Assembly (NCBI GenBank): GCA_030549495.1
Contig: JAUIRK010000216.1
Span: 69,501 to 133,500 of the forward strand
Source: Nectonema munidae
Taxonomy: Eukaryota > Nematomorpha > Nectonematoida > Nectonematidae
Direction of reading: 5' to 3'
DNA: 64,000 nt
Shown: piece by piece, positions 48,221 to 60,034 of the stretch
Position numbering within the stretch: the stretch's first letter is position 1
How the letters are laid out: each line of letters begins with the position of its first letter
Made by a program: the position numbers and the translations under genes
Notes under the pieces: generated by a model
Database searches by the model: none
What the model was told of the DNA's origin: nothing
What the model saw: the letters and a program-made list of their open reading frames with translations, nothing else

Positions 48221-49688
48221 AGTTAGATCATTTTTCATGGAAAAAAAAATTAAAACTGTGTAAAGGATCATATCTTTTTTGTTTATAGACTGTTTAATTG
48301 ACTCTGTTGAACATTCAACAGCTCTTGTGTCATCCAGGATGCTATTCGTGGTATGTCAACAACGATGGGATATGAGCTTTCTTATGATGATTTTTCACTA
48401 ATATTCATTCATTTAAAGGAGGTTTCCTAGGATGGACCTGTAAAAGTTAACATGGAAAATGTCTTTCCTTTGCATGCACAGGTTTTTTATGGGCCGATGG
48501 GTTGGAAAGGACTCCTTATTGAAACGTAGATCTTAGGTAAAATTGTAATATTTAAGCACCACCTTGCCCCCACTAGGGATCATGAACTTGTTCTAATTTT
48601 ACCCCAGGGCCTTCCAATCTGAGAACCTAAATTTGAGATTTGAATGAATCAAAAATTAGGAACAAATAAAATAAAAAAAATGCTAAAATCTCCACCTTAT
48701 CAGAAACACTATAATTGTAAAAAGAGACAGTTTTTTCATTTCGAATGCAAAGATTAGCTAAAAATTTATAAATTTGTTTGGCACAGTCATAAACAAAAAT
48801 CCCACTTGGCAAATATGAATTAAGTGTCAAAGTATTTAAGTGAAGAACCCTCTACTTTTCTTGATCTATGTTTCCTTGTGGAAACAGCATCTTAGGGAAG
48901 AATTGATCCTTTTCGAATTCATTGCACACAACAACAAAAAGTATTTATTTTCTTAGCGGAATAGTGGGGAGCAGCAGAAAGGATGTGAATAATGGATGCA
49001 GTAGATGGTATAGAATCTCGGCCATATTATTCAGATATTTTTTTCAGTCTTTTCTCAGTATTGAATATTTTTGCTTCAATTTTTATGAAACATAATATTC
49101 TTCTATATGCCGAGTATTCGTAATAAATACTCGATTTTCAAATTAATAAAAAATCATGAAATATATTAAACTTAAAGAAGTGTGCAGCCTTGCCCAAATT
49201 TTCTTGATAACAACGCCTGCCTACACTTCTGCAATCCAAGTGACATCTACGAGAATATGAAAACTCTTTTTTAATATTTTTTTAAAGAAATTTTAGTTAT
49301 TGGAATATGAGACTTTAGGTTCCAGAACTTAAATTATCATTTAGGCCCAGTAAGTATTTAGGTAGTCACACTTAGGATATATCTTATTTGTCGATTGTTC
49401 TTTTATTTCTCCTTTCAAGTTCCATTTTTTTGCTTTAATTTTTGGTTCTGAATCATTAACTAGCTTTGTGCACTCGATGCGCTATGCAGAGGTATAAGTG
49501 GAATTATAGGTATGCTTTATCTTACTTAGATGTTAAAGCCTCCTAGCAATGACAAGCCACATTAAATAAAATACCTTTTGTTTTCATTTCTGGTTTTATT
49601 GTTCATCCTATGCGGTTTTTTTAAATTTAATCTCATTCTTTGCTCATTTCTTTAAAAGGTTCATCTTTCACTCTTAAGATGAACTAGG
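48221..49688. other. Non-coding stretch
   Basis: No supported gene, RNA or element ends. Confidence 0.4.
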
Positions 49689-49820
49689 AGCGTGAGTAAG
49701 ATTGGTTAGATGCTTGACGTACATACAACAAGGTTGTGAGTTCGATCTAGCATCACCACCCTCTTTGCTCATAGTTCGACACAAGCAGTGAAATTGTGCG
49801 ATGTCGTCGAAATCTATGGA
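49689..49820 (+). mobile_element. tRNA-derived SINE, copy D
   Basis: Head AGGAGCGTGAGTAAGATTGG with TTAGATG, B-box region GTGAGTTCGATCTAGC, shared body CATAGTTCGACACAAGCAGTG and TTGTGCGATG. The body is shorter and more diverged than copy C. Confidence 0.75.
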
Positions 49821-49889
49821 ATCCTAGATAATAAGCATTCTCTTATAATTTCAAAATTATATTAAAAGAGATTTCATCCCCATATTCCA

Positions 49890-50692
49890 ACAATTAATCA
49901 TCAGAAAAAAACCACCATTTCCAGCAAAGGAGTCAAGTCATTTACCATCAACACAACAGGCCACTAAAAAACCGTTTCACGGTGATGTTGGCATGTACAG
50001 CTGATAGAGGCAAGTTGCCCCATACATCGTTTTCAAGAGGAAAACTCTACCTAAAATGTCTTCCCCAAAGGCATCCACATTCAAGTACAAGACAATGGCT
50101 GGATGGATGAGCGGCTGGTTCCTAACTGGATAGATACAGTGTGGGCTAAGAGGACAGGAGGTGCACTGAAAAAGAAATCTCAACTGGTGCTGGACTCTTT
50201 TAGATGTCAAAGACTCCAGCCGTTTTGGACCATCTTCGCAATGAACATAGAACTCTTCCTGTAAGTATACCAGGTGGACTAACCAGTGTCTTGCAACCAC
50301 TTGATGTCTGTATTAACAAACCTTTCAAGGATCGCTTAAAAGTCAAGTGGGCCAATTGGATGGCTAATGGAGAAAAAGTAATGACCCCTACATGCAAAAG
50401 AAAAAAGGTGGATCTACCTACCATTTGCCAGATCTTAGATTGTTGGAACGAGATCCCAAAATCCATGATTCAATCTGCGTTTTTAAAGTGTGGTATCAGC
50501 AACTCTTTAGATGGAACTCAGGATGATTACTTGTGGGATGAGCATGAGATGGACCAGGAGGAATTTGTACTGGACTATGATGAGTTGTATTTTGGCTCTA
50601 CCGGGGCTGTGGATTTGACCCAAGAGAAATGGGACAATATATTTGGTAATGATACAAATGAAGATGGCTTTGAAGTTATTATTAAACAATGA
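49890..50692 (+). pseudogene. pogo-type transposase, C-terminal part
   Basis: The first blocks lie in other frames: TISSKGVKSFTINTTG, LACTAD, and LPPYIVFKRKTLPK. The final open frame (50204-50692, 162 codons) gives IPGGLTSVLQPLDVCINKPF (third catalytic aspartate block), KWANWMANG, CQILDCWNEIPKSMIQSAFL and KCGISNSLDGTQDD with an acidic tail. This order is typical of pogo-superfamily DDD transposases. The N-terminal CENP-B-like DNA-binding part is missing and there are breaks before 50204, so it is not functional. Confidence 0.83.
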
Positions 50693-50793
50693 TATGTAAA
50701 ATATATAATTGATTGAAATTTTATAGCAACATAAATAAAAATTTTGAAACATATTCACACGTCTTTATCATCCATTGTGACGATTGAACGTAC

Positions 50794-50873
50794 ACCCACG
50801 CATAAGACGCACCTCCTAATTTCCCATGAATTTCAGCGAAAAAAGTGCGTCTTATGGGTGGGTAAATACGGTA
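50794..50873. mobile_element. 3' end of the pogo-type element with hairpin
   Basis: CCCACGCATAAGACGCAC (about 50797) pairs with GTGCGTCTTATGGGTGGG (about 50846), and the block ends AAATACGGTA at about 50873. GCGTCTTATG...AATACGGTA ends are familiar from pogo/Tigger-type elements. The 5' end was not found. Confidence 0.6.
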
Positions 50874-51485
50874 TCTGAAATACACAGTGAAGAATATTTT
50901 GAACATGACATTTTTTGATTTTTTAGCAATGAAAAGCCTTATCGAGTTTTTATATCGAAACTTTTTTAAATGATAGACTAGTGTTTTCTCTAAAATGATA
51001 TTTTACATTAAAGGGGATTGAATTATGATAAATTTTTATAACTTCTCATTTTGAATTTTATTCTCTGCTCGCAAGAACTCTTTCTGTGTTAAAATTGATT
51101 AAACTCTACGCTTTTAATTAACATAAAAATGACAAAAAATGGGGGTGAGGTAGATTTGGGCTAGTTTTAGTGATGTTCTAGGACTCAGGGTTCGTCGAGC
51201 TATGGCACGCGTGCCAACTGTGGCACATAGACAAATATGGAATTGTACGCACACCTCTGTATAGGCAAAAAATGAACACTGTTATAATTATATTTCGAGA
51301 TGAGAAAAGATTTAACCTTTTGTTTTTGAAATCAGTTCTATGTTTAGCAGTACAGGTCATGATATGTTAAAATTAATCAACCTTCCCACTACGCCCAATC
51401 TAAACAAGGACTATTGAAAATGTATTCCTATTTTGAGGATCATCTCATAAATTTATTTCATTTTGCATCAAATTTTATATTTAAG
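50874..51485. other. Non-coding stretch
   Basis: No supported feature. Confidence 0.4.
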
Positions 51486-51837
51486 ATCCTTTAAATTTAA
51501 TTGTGGATGTGGAGCATCCTATATTGGAAGAACATTCCAACAGCTCAAGGATAGAATTGAAGAGCATGTTCCATTAATAGTGAGAGATAAAAATAGGGCG
51601 CGTATTTAGGACATTACAAAAATAAGCAGCAACTCCTATCTCTATAGGCAAACATTTGCTCTCTAATGAAGTATGTAGAAGTTTATATAATATAAAAAAT
51701 TCCACCATTATAAAAAGATGTATTAGTATGAAGCAATTAGATATATTAGAATCACTTTTTATTAAAGAACACAGTCCAAATTTATGTAAACAGAAAGAAT
51801 ATTTATACCACATAAAATTATTTATCATACTGGGTTA
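51486..51837 (+). mobile_element. Penelope-like element, GIY-YIG nuclease fragment
   Basis: The reading is CGCGASYIGRTFQQLKDRIE then EHVPLIV, the C-x-C-G-x-x-Y-I-G-R-T signature of the endonuclease at the C-terminus of Penelope-like elements. SLYNIKNSTIIKRCISMKQL and DILESLFIKEHSPNLC follow. Only the 3' end of the element is present, with an interruption. It differs clearly from the remnant at 21.9-23.6 kb, so two lineages or ages are present. Confidence 0.8.
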
Positions 51838-51842
51838 ATTAA

Positions 51843-51972
51843 CTTTTTCGTGACCAGTGTATCATATATAATACATAAACAATTTTTCCTTCGCCTGCTT
51901 TTTCAAATAGTTTTGTATATGAATCTTCTGCTTTCTAATAAATATCGTCTGATTTTTCTGGTCAAAAAAGGG
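51843..51972. mobile_element. piggyBac-like MITE, copy 3
   Basis: 130 bp between TTAA at 51839-51842 and 51973-51976. Start CTTTTTCGTGACCAGTG, end CTGGTCAAAAAAGGG. It belongs to the same subfamily as copy 2 (CGTGACCAG ends) and lies directly after the Penelope fragment, nearly touching it. Confidence 0.85.
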
Positions 51973-52003
51973 TTAATTGCATTATTTATAAATTAATAGG
52001 CTG

Positions 52004-52250
52004 TGAAACTTTTTTTCATGGGAAACAAAACCTTTTTACAGATAAATTTTCGACCACTATGATCTTCAACGTCAAACCGTAAGGAAATTAAGTCCGAAGA
52101 GGTTTATCACAAAATTTGGAATGATAAACCTCCTCTCACTTAATTTTCTGCAACCGTATGCTGATCTGTTGATGACGACATAGTGACCGAAAATTTATCT
52201 TTAAAAGGGATTTTTGTTTCCTTTTTTTTTCATGAATAAAAGTTTTTCTT
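52004..52250. repeat. Imperfect palindrome (MITE-like)
   Basis: Left arm AAACTTTTTTTCATGGGAAA, followed by GATAAATTTTCGACCACTATG, pairs with a right arm carrying CATAGTGACCGAAAATTTATC and TTTCATGAATAAAAGTTTT. An inner pair GAGGTTTATC/GATAAACCTC surrounds a 14-base centre near 52115. No target duplication was identified. Confidence 0.7.
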
Positions 52251-55200
52251 CCTTTTAATTTATTTCATTCCTTTTTTCATGTTGACTCTGCTCCATTTTA
52301 TCTTCATTATTTTTAATTCGGAGAAAATGAAATTACATTAGTTTGCCTGCATTTTGAAGATAAAATAAATTTTGGTTACAGCGAGTTTCAAAAGCATATA
52401 CTCTTTCTACTTCAGAGTAATTATAGGTGATTATGGTATTACGAGATTGGTACGTGCAATGCCCTTGGCAGTTTGATTCCGCACTCCATATCAACAGGCG
52501 TAGTGCAGGTTGTCACGGTTTGAAAAGATATTTCCTATTTTCAATTTCATTAATTTTTCGTACAGTAAAATCGTTCCAAGTGTAATACCGTGGTTGAATT
52601 ATTATTATTTGCAAAAGTATTCGCTTAAGGTTTTTTACTTGGTGAAAAAAGGCTTAACTTTATTATTTATGGTGAAAATCATTGCATTTTTTTTTATGAT
52701 TTTAATGCAGCGTAAAAAAGAATGATCTCTCCATTATGTCGTCTTTTATCCTTTATCACTTAAAAGTGTTTCAGAGCAGAAAAAGCTTTTTCAAGACTCA
52801 CGTTAGTGGCAGGTGTTAAGAAAATGAAACTGAGGAACTAAATAAATTATGAAGCCTTATTGACTCGATCACGGTATCACTCAAGTAACTGGCTTCAACT
52901 TGAGAAATTTATGATCACCTCAAATCAGGTTCAATAAAAAAAGTGTAGCAAACTTAGAACAAAGCGTACCTATTTTGTAATAATTTTAAAACGTTTTTAA
53001 AAAACGTTATTTCAAAATGTAACGTACCGTACATCGCGGATGGAACAAGTGGGACGGTCATGATTTATGTGGTGTGGGTAGAAGTGACATGCAAAACCAA
53101 AATGTGTCCAAAAATTCTCACTTTCAACACTCGAATGAGTATACATGCATTCCTGTATATATTTCCTTAGGCGTATCTCTGCAAAGTACACGTAATGATA
53201 TTCCTTTTTTACATATTCAACATTAAGCATTGTTCACCACCACTATTGCTACCATTTTATCATTCTTTCTTACTTCAGCCATTGAAGGATAATCCCGCTC
53301 TCTTGCTCCTTTCTGCAGTCCCTTGAAGCTGAAAGAGTGCGAAGTTGTTATTATCCCGTTCAGGTATAAAGGCTCACCCGTGTTGCTCAAAACAAAGATT
53401 TGTTTTTCTCGAAAATTTATTCAAAAAGAAAAACAGACTTTTAGTTTTCTAAAATCGATTGCTGGAAGCTTTTAGAAGTGAATTTTAGTGGAATGGATGT
53501 TTACTGGTTCACCATTTTATCAACGTTTTGAAAGAGTGGCGTAGAAATGAGCAATATCACATAATTCAGTCGCATCCAAAATTGTCTTAGCCGTTTCAGG
53601 CATTGATTTTCGGAAATTGATCTCCTGCTTTTCTTTTTGAATGAATTTTATGTACCCTAAAACAGATGGAAGGAGAGGTTGGTTGCGCTAATAGAAAGGG
53701 TAAACTTTTAGATAACTCAATGGAGTTCCAAGCGAGAAACAAAGCTTCTTTCCCTTCCATTCTTGTGGTGATTCATTGTTCCTCAAAGAGCTAAGGAGTT
53801 AGTTTTTGCAAAATTTCGAGTAATTATACGTGGTATTCCTAAAAGAAATAATATATAAGGACTTGTCTATCATTTGGTTTTGCATCTGTTTATTTTTACT
53901 TAACGTATTTTTGGTTTGGCTAAATTATAAATGCGAATTACGAATTGATACTTTATTTTGAAGAAAGAGCAGGAATAGCGGCAGCGGTTCCAGTTTTATC
54001 GGAATATGGACTCTTTTGGAGTACGCCATTTTATTAAAAATATATTTTATTTCGTTTGCATGTATTTATTTATAAGTCTCAATTCTTCTTTGATTAAAGT
54101 TGAAGAACAAAGATTTAAACTAAATTTTTAAAAATTACCACATGAATGACAGGTTTTTTTATATTTGTTTGCAAGAAACTTTTATTAGACCAATCAAGTT
54201 TGCAAGAGTAAAACATGCAAATTCTTTGAGAACTTCTTTTTTTATATCTTTATATTCTTCATGTTGTGATGGCGGATGAATAATATGTTCATAGGAAATT
54301 TGCGTAGTAACTTTATGCCTTTCTTGCGATCGCATTGAAATCGGTTGCTGCTAGTGTCTTTGCAAGTGTACTGTCCAATGTAGATGGGAAAACGTGATAA
54401 AATGGAGAAACTAAAGATAACACTAACTATATATCCTTGTGATATATAGGGGCGGGACAAGGAGAGCTGAGCCCCACCTCACGCCCGTGATTTATTTTGT
54501 CCTCTGGAACCCCCTTGAAATATATAAATGTATACACTTTTTTTATAATCAAGGCCCCATTAAAATCAGTTTTGCCCCCTCCCCTCTGTTCTCAGAGTCT
54601 GGATACGGAGCTCTCATCAAGTCAATAGCATAGTTATAAAGTTTAAAACCAAACATTATTATTAGCCAATTAGCCACACCATGTTGTGCTTATAAGAATT
54701 AAATGACTTCAAAGATTTTTTGATTTTTCTAAAATTAGCTTCTTTTATTCTATTTTTTATCTTCTAATGGCACTAGTATATTTTATTATATTTGAGTGGC
54801 AACACCGGGGTAATCAATTACTTTGTGGAACTTTTCTATACTACAAAATTCACGTATTTAACAAAGAATTTCGAAAAACCAGTTCACTTATTTCACTCAA
54901 ATAATTAGAATACATTATTCTTTAAGAAGAAAATACGCGAAAGAACTTTATATTGTTGCTATTCAAATACTATACCATTCTTTAACACTCATTGACCTTT
55001 GAAAATTCTAAACATATCAATGCGTGTTTATCACACAAACTTTAAACTCCATTACTTACATTTTGTCTATTTTTTCCAATGATTTCCTTCAAAGTAAAAA
55101 AGTAAATAAATTTTATACAATTTTTATGATGCCATTTTGACCTTACAGTAAAATGAGGTATTTATTTTTTTTGTTTTTTGTTAAAAAATTGAGTACACAA

Positions 55201-57647
55201 GTAATATTGTTCAAAGATATGGAAAATATGACAAATTCATTGTATTAAGAGATCATGGCATCTGACTTGATCAAATATAACCTAACGGTCAATTTCATCA
55301 CTTAGCAATTCTAGTGTTAAGTCCATTTTTTCCACAAGCCTTGTTTACAATTGTGAATGACGTGTGCAGATCAGCGTTGCCATTATGAATTTCAGATGAA
55401 CACAAGATTGGCTTAAAAATAAACCTAGACCTAGCAAAGAAAACACCAGATTAATGAAATATATTGAAAAATGAGGAAATTAGAGTATTTTATTTGCTAA
55501 AAATATCAATATGAATTATCTTTTTTCAATCTATTTTTGTTTTGTTCAGTTTTGTAAATCTTACAGTAGTCCTTTTTTTGGTTTCCAAGTAGCATGTGAA
55601 GTATTATTTTTCGTTTTGTGTTGTTTTGCCAGAACATGTAATATTGATTTTACAAAAATATCGCTCAATAAAATGACCTAGTATTTTCATCAATTTAGAT
55701 TTAAAATTAAAATACTTGGAACACTTTATTAAACCGCCCGAAATTTTAAATTTTCATCATATTTCAAAAAAAGAGAAAACTTTAAACATTAGCCAAGGAT
55801 TTAGTTTTCGTAAGTAAAGCTTAGATTCTAGAGACTATAAGCTCTCCAGTTCAAGTCTCTTGAATTCATTATTGTTTAAATTTTAAAGTTTCATACAAAT
55901 GGAATTAGACCTATGGAAATACAGATTCTAAGCACCATATGATTTTAACCACGAAGAAAGTAAAAAAATTTAAAGAAATCTTTTTGATTCATTAGCCCAC
56001 TACATTTTATCCATATTTTAGAGGATTAAAACTACTAGTAAGTATTTGAAAAAAAACGCAAATTATAGCATAAGAAACCTAGGAAACAAAGATCTTGGTT
56101 TAAGAACCAAGGAATGTTGTACCTGGTGCAGATAGATTTGATATACTGCACTGCTGTAGCTATTGTGATAATTATTACCAATTCATCATCTTACCTGCGA
56201 GATAAAATACTTGATAGTGGCATTTCCAATTACATTCCACATCTTTCTACTTGAAGGCTTGGCACTCCCTCTGCTTACGCGCCTAAATGACTTAACCAAC
56301 TTTTTATAATACTCGTATAACCGGGTTTTCTTAGTCAAACCTACTAAATACTGGAAAGTTTACTGAATTTAGCTCTTGAAAGTTGAAACTTGATTACTCC
56401 ACAACTGAGAGAAAGTAAGAGAGTCAAGAATCAAAATAAGAAAACTTTCTGTCAGGAAAAAAGAGAATAATGAGGCGTGGAAGTTAAGTTAAGTTAGGAA
56501 TTGTTTGTGACGTTCGCATCCATCCTTACTGATATCGTGGTACAGCCCGGAATTCTCAGTCCACGATCAACTTGAACCTTCCATCCCACTAAACACCCAA
56601 GAACGGCGCTTGTAATGCATGACTATACCTTAATAAATATTTAGCAAGAATACAACAAGCTTAGTGAAGGATACAATTCTAACAAGAACGCTTCCAATTT
56701 GGTTAATATCTAGTGTTATTTTCATGATTAACAAAGTTGAATCGGGGAGGCGTGGAGCTTTAGGAAAAAGAATATGTTTTTGTTTTATTTTGCGTACACG
56801 GAGGAACAATTCGCTTGAAATGACGTTAACAAACCTCACGTCCTTCTCTATTTTATACTTCCGTGCGGTGCACGAAGGTTTCATCGAGAGTCAATTTGTC
56901 GCCAGTGATTTTTCTTCGTCAAATGCACATTTATTCAATTTAACTTTTTCATGGAGTGGTTGTTTCGTCACGAATTCATTGCATACATGTATTGTTACAA
57001 GCAAACAAATCATTTCTTTCTCTTTCCTTTGCATAGAAATTATAATCGTGTAAGAAATGGAGAGCTTTTACTTCAGATTTTTGTAAAATGAACTTTAATA
57101 TATTTAAGTAAAACGCAAAATGAAATGATTGAATATTTTAATTTGAACACTGCTTTTATTGAAATAGATATTAAACTTTATAGTTAGACCAAAACTAATA
57201 AAGATCACGCTTTATGTAGTGGCAGCTACTAAATTTTTTCAGTGTGCGAAGAAATATTAGTTACTAACTAAATTACAAAAGGCTCTCGTATATTCTTTCT
57301 TTAATCGCTTATAATTAAGCAATTATCTCGTTGAAAAAGCCTATAGTTTTGTCTGTACTTTGTACACTCTTTCAACAAAAAGGCTTATCGACTAAATGTC
57401 TATTCACCGTATTGTCCATCGTTCGACGAAGTGTCCTGGTACGAAACGTAGGGTCACCCTTCGGTTCACTGTCTTTTATAAATTTTCTGCTTATTAATCA
57501 TTTGAATGAACCATTTTTCACTTTATTCATGAGAGCTAATTTAACATTCTCTTTTTTTGAAAGTTTATAACGTTCTGTTCAGCAGACATGAAAGAAATAT
57601 TGCAGAAGTTTCATCCTGTCATCTATTCATAAATAAGGAAAAGAAGA
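52251..57647. other. Long gene-poor stretch upstream of NRAMP
   Basis: No protein family, RNA gene or complete element was recognised in this 5.4 kb. Near 52430-52500 a GTTTGATTCC block could be a B box of another SINE, but the body does not match. Near 54450-54600 GGGGCGGGACAAGG and CCCCCTCCCCTCTG hint at a MITE remnant. The part before 57648 should hold the NRAMP promoter and 5' UTR. Confidence 0.4.
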
Positions 57648-59393
57648 ATGAATAGTCCCAGTCCCTATGAAAAAGACTTTTTAGGGCAGTTTTCGTCATC
57701 TCCCATCCTTGATGAGACAAATGCCAATCATTTCCCTTCAGGCGAAATTGATAGCAATGAAATTAAGGACATTTCATCATCATCATCCCCAAAAGATCGC
57801 TTTTATCACGAGGAAACGCCGAGTGAAGATTCGACTTTCTTATCCTTGAAAGATTTATTGAAGTTTTGTGGTCCCGGCTTTCTAATGAGTATTGCCTACC
57901 TTGATCCCGGCAACATTGAATCCGATCTCCGCTCTGGTTCTGTTGCAAAGTACAGCTTGTTATGGCTTCTTCTAGTTTCCACCATACTTGGCCTTTTTGT
58001 TCAGCGATTATCTCTTAGACTTGGTGCCGTGACTAAAAAACATCTGGCACAACACTGTCGCAAGTATTATCCCAAGAAAGCTTACATTTTGTTATGGATC
58101 ATGATTGAGATTGCAATCATTGGATCTGATATGCAGGAAGTCATTGGCACAACAATAGCTTTATACCTCCTATCAAACGCTACAATTCCTTTATACGCCG
58201 GCATCCTTATCACCATATGTGATGCGCTTACTTTTTTGTTGATTGAGAAGTTTGGTATGACAAAGTTGGAAGCGTTTTTCTCCTTTTTAATCTCTGTCAT
58301 GGCCATCACATTTGGCTACTGCTACTTCATATCTCCACCATCCCAAGTCCAGCTTTTGCATGGCTTATTGATTCCAGATTTCACCAAATTTGTAAATGTT
58401 CAGTATTCTCTACAGGCGATTGGCATTGTTGGAGCAGTTTTAATGCCGCATAATCTCTTTCTGCATTCCGCTCTTATTACGAGCCGTCCTCTTTCAACGA
58501 AATACAGCACAAAGGCTACATGTAGGTATTACTTCGTAGAATCCACCATTGCTCTTTCAATCTCATTCATTATTAATCTGTTTGTAGTGGGAGTCTTTGG
58601 ACATAATGTCACCTCGCAAACTAACCAATCCATTCGAAAATTGTGCCAGCCATATGAAAAAAGTTTTCCTTCCTGGCTCGACGCTTTCCCAGCAAATAAA
58701 CAGCCCATCAATCTAGATATATATTCTGCAGGAGTTTTCCTGGGCTGCACCTTTTCGCCATATGTTGCTTTCATTTGGGGCATCGGCATCTTGGCGGCAG
58801 GCCAAAGCTCTCTCATGACAGGAACCTACTCTGGGCAGTACGTGATGCAGGGCTTCCTCAACATTCATTGGGCCCCGTGGCTCCGAGTCCTGATCACTCG
58901 ATGCTTTGCCCTCCTCCCCACCCTCATCCTCGTCACCGTGTCCTCCTCCCTCCCCAAACTCACGAACCTGAACGATTCCCTGAACGCTCTTCAGAGTCTG
59001 CAGCTCCCCTTTGCTCTTCTGCCCCTTCTCACGCTCTCCTTTTCCTCCAAAGTGATGCGCTCTTTTGCTTGTGGAGCAGGGAACAAGCTCATCTTGCTCA
59101 CTCTCTCCCTGCTTGTGATCTGCATCAACGCCTTTTTCGCCATTTCGTTCTTTCGCTCCTTTCTCGCGAACAAGGCGCTGCTTGCCACCATTCTGGTGTT
59201 GCTCTGCTTCGCTTATTTCGGCTTCATCCTTTACCTCTTCTACTTTTTGTTGGTTGTTCTCGGCTTTAACCACTTGGAGAAAATGAAGGACTCTCACTTT
59301 CTTCTACGACTCTTTCTTCCCAATACCAAAGCTCTAAGCCAAAGCGATTCTGAAGGAGATGACGATGAAGACGGTTTTATGACTTTTGATTGA
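57648..59393 (+). CDS. NRAMP/DMT1-type metal-proton symporter (SLC11), 581 aa
   Basis: The protein imports Fe2+ or Mn2+ with protons. Residues 1-68 are a polar cytosolic tail. TM1 has the metal-binding DPGN motif (86-89, in IAYLDPGNIESDL). TM3 has GSDMQEVIGT (159-168) of the proton path. TM6 has LMPHNLFLHSAL (265-276) with the MPHN metal site. The family transport signature is GQSSLMTGTYSGQYVMQGFL (385-404). About twelve membrane segments can be counted and the C-tail is acidic (SEGDDDEDGF). An N-glycosylation-type NVTS lies in the large TM7-TM8 loop (320-323). All key residues are kept and there is one uninterrupted frame, so it appears functional. There is no intron. The 3' third (58775-59270) is markedly richer in G+C than anything around it. 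Confidence 0.96.
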   Translation: MNSPSPYEKDFLGQFSSSPILDETNANHFPSGEIDSNEIKDISSSSSPKDRFYHEETPSEDSTFLSLKDLLKFCGPGFLMSIAYLDPGNIESDLRSGSVAKYSLLWLLLVSTILGLFVQRLSLRLGAVTKKHLAQHCRKYYPKKAYILLWIMIEIAIIGSDMQEVIGTTIALYLLSNATIPLYAGILITICDALTFLLIEKFGMTKLEAFFSFLISVMAITFGYCYFISPPSQVQLLHGLLIPDFTKFVNVQYSLQAIGIVGAVLMPHNLFLHSALITSRPLSTKYSTKATCRYYFVESTIALSISFIINLFVVGVFGHNVTSQTNQSIRKLCQPYEKSFPSWLDAFPANKQPINLDIYSAGVFLGCTFSPYVAFIWGIGILAAGQSSLMTGTYSGQYVMQGFLNIHWAPWLRVLITRCFALLPTLILVTVSSSLPKLTNLNDSLNALQSLQLPFALLPLLTLSFSSKVMRSFACGAGNKLILLTLSLLVICINAFFAISFFRSFLANKALLATILVLLCFAYFGFILYLFYFLLVVLGFNHLEKMKDSHFLLRLFLPNTKALSQSDSEGDDDEDGFMTFD

Positions 59394-59835
59394 TTTTACA
59401 AGAGTATTCCTTTTACCCTTTTTCATATTTATAAATCCATTTATTTATTGTTATTTTCTTTTAAAAAATGATTATTTTTGGGTTTATGACCTATTTATGG
59501 AAATTTTTCTATTCTTTTTAATCTGGAGATAAAATAAGTCATTTTGAAGATAACATGACTGTATAATAATTGATAAAATAATATTGCAAGTTGATATTGG
59601 AGCGGGGCCGTTGCTTTTAATGTTATTGCACGGGGCCTAAGAGTCCACATGAGCATATCTGTTCATATGCACAAAGACAAAACTGGGTGAAGGCGAGTTC
59701 AGCCCTTTCCAAAGATCAGTTCTTTAGGCAAAATAAGCTCATTAGCTTTGAAAACTGTTTTAGGTAGGAGATAGTAACTAGGACTGCTGTTAATCCAACT
59801 CACAAATACTTTAGCAAATCTGATAAATTTACTTA
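59394..59835. other. NRAMP 3' flank
   Basis: AT-rich 3' UTR-like DNA. A short GC patch with GGAGCGGGGCCGTTG and GCACGGGGCC near 59600-59640 looks like part of an unrelated repeat. No gene. Confidence 0.4.
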
Positions 59836-60034
59836 CAGTGGTACCTCGGTTTTCGATCACAATTCGTTTCTACAAAGTGTTCGAAAACCGATTTGGTCGA
59901 ATACCGAATCCCTTATTCCCATAAGAATTTATGTGAAAGCAAATAATCCGTTCTCAAACACCAAATCAACTGTACTGTTCATGTATGTAGGACTTTGTAC
60001 AAACCAATCATCGTCAAAAACCAAAGTACCACTG
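59836..60034. mobile_element. Tc1/mariner-like MITE, copy 1 (TA-flanked)
   Basis: It starts CAGTGGTACCTCGGTTTTCG and ends CAAAAACCAAAGTACCACTG, with TA on both sides (59834-59835, 60035-60036). Internal TTCGAAAACCGA and TTCGAATACCGA repeats are typical of this MITE type. It has no coding capacity. Confidence 0.8.

Noticed and set aside
52430-52520. GTTTGATTCC block considered as another SINE
   Set aside because: The body does not match the SINE family here and no duplication was found.
57240-57270. CAGTGT considered as an iron-responsive element loop near NRAMP
   Set aside because: The flanking bases do not pair into the required stem with a bulged C.
56630-57570. Frames of 79-129 codons before NRAMP, considered as upstream exons or a small gene
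   Set aside because: They have no resemblance to the SLC11 N-terminus or any family, and the NRAMP frame already has a full-length start.
58713-59297. 194-codon minus-strand and 164-codon plus-strand frames over NRAMP
   Set aside because: They are shadows caused by the GC-rich codons of the real NRAMP frame; they have no family resemblance.
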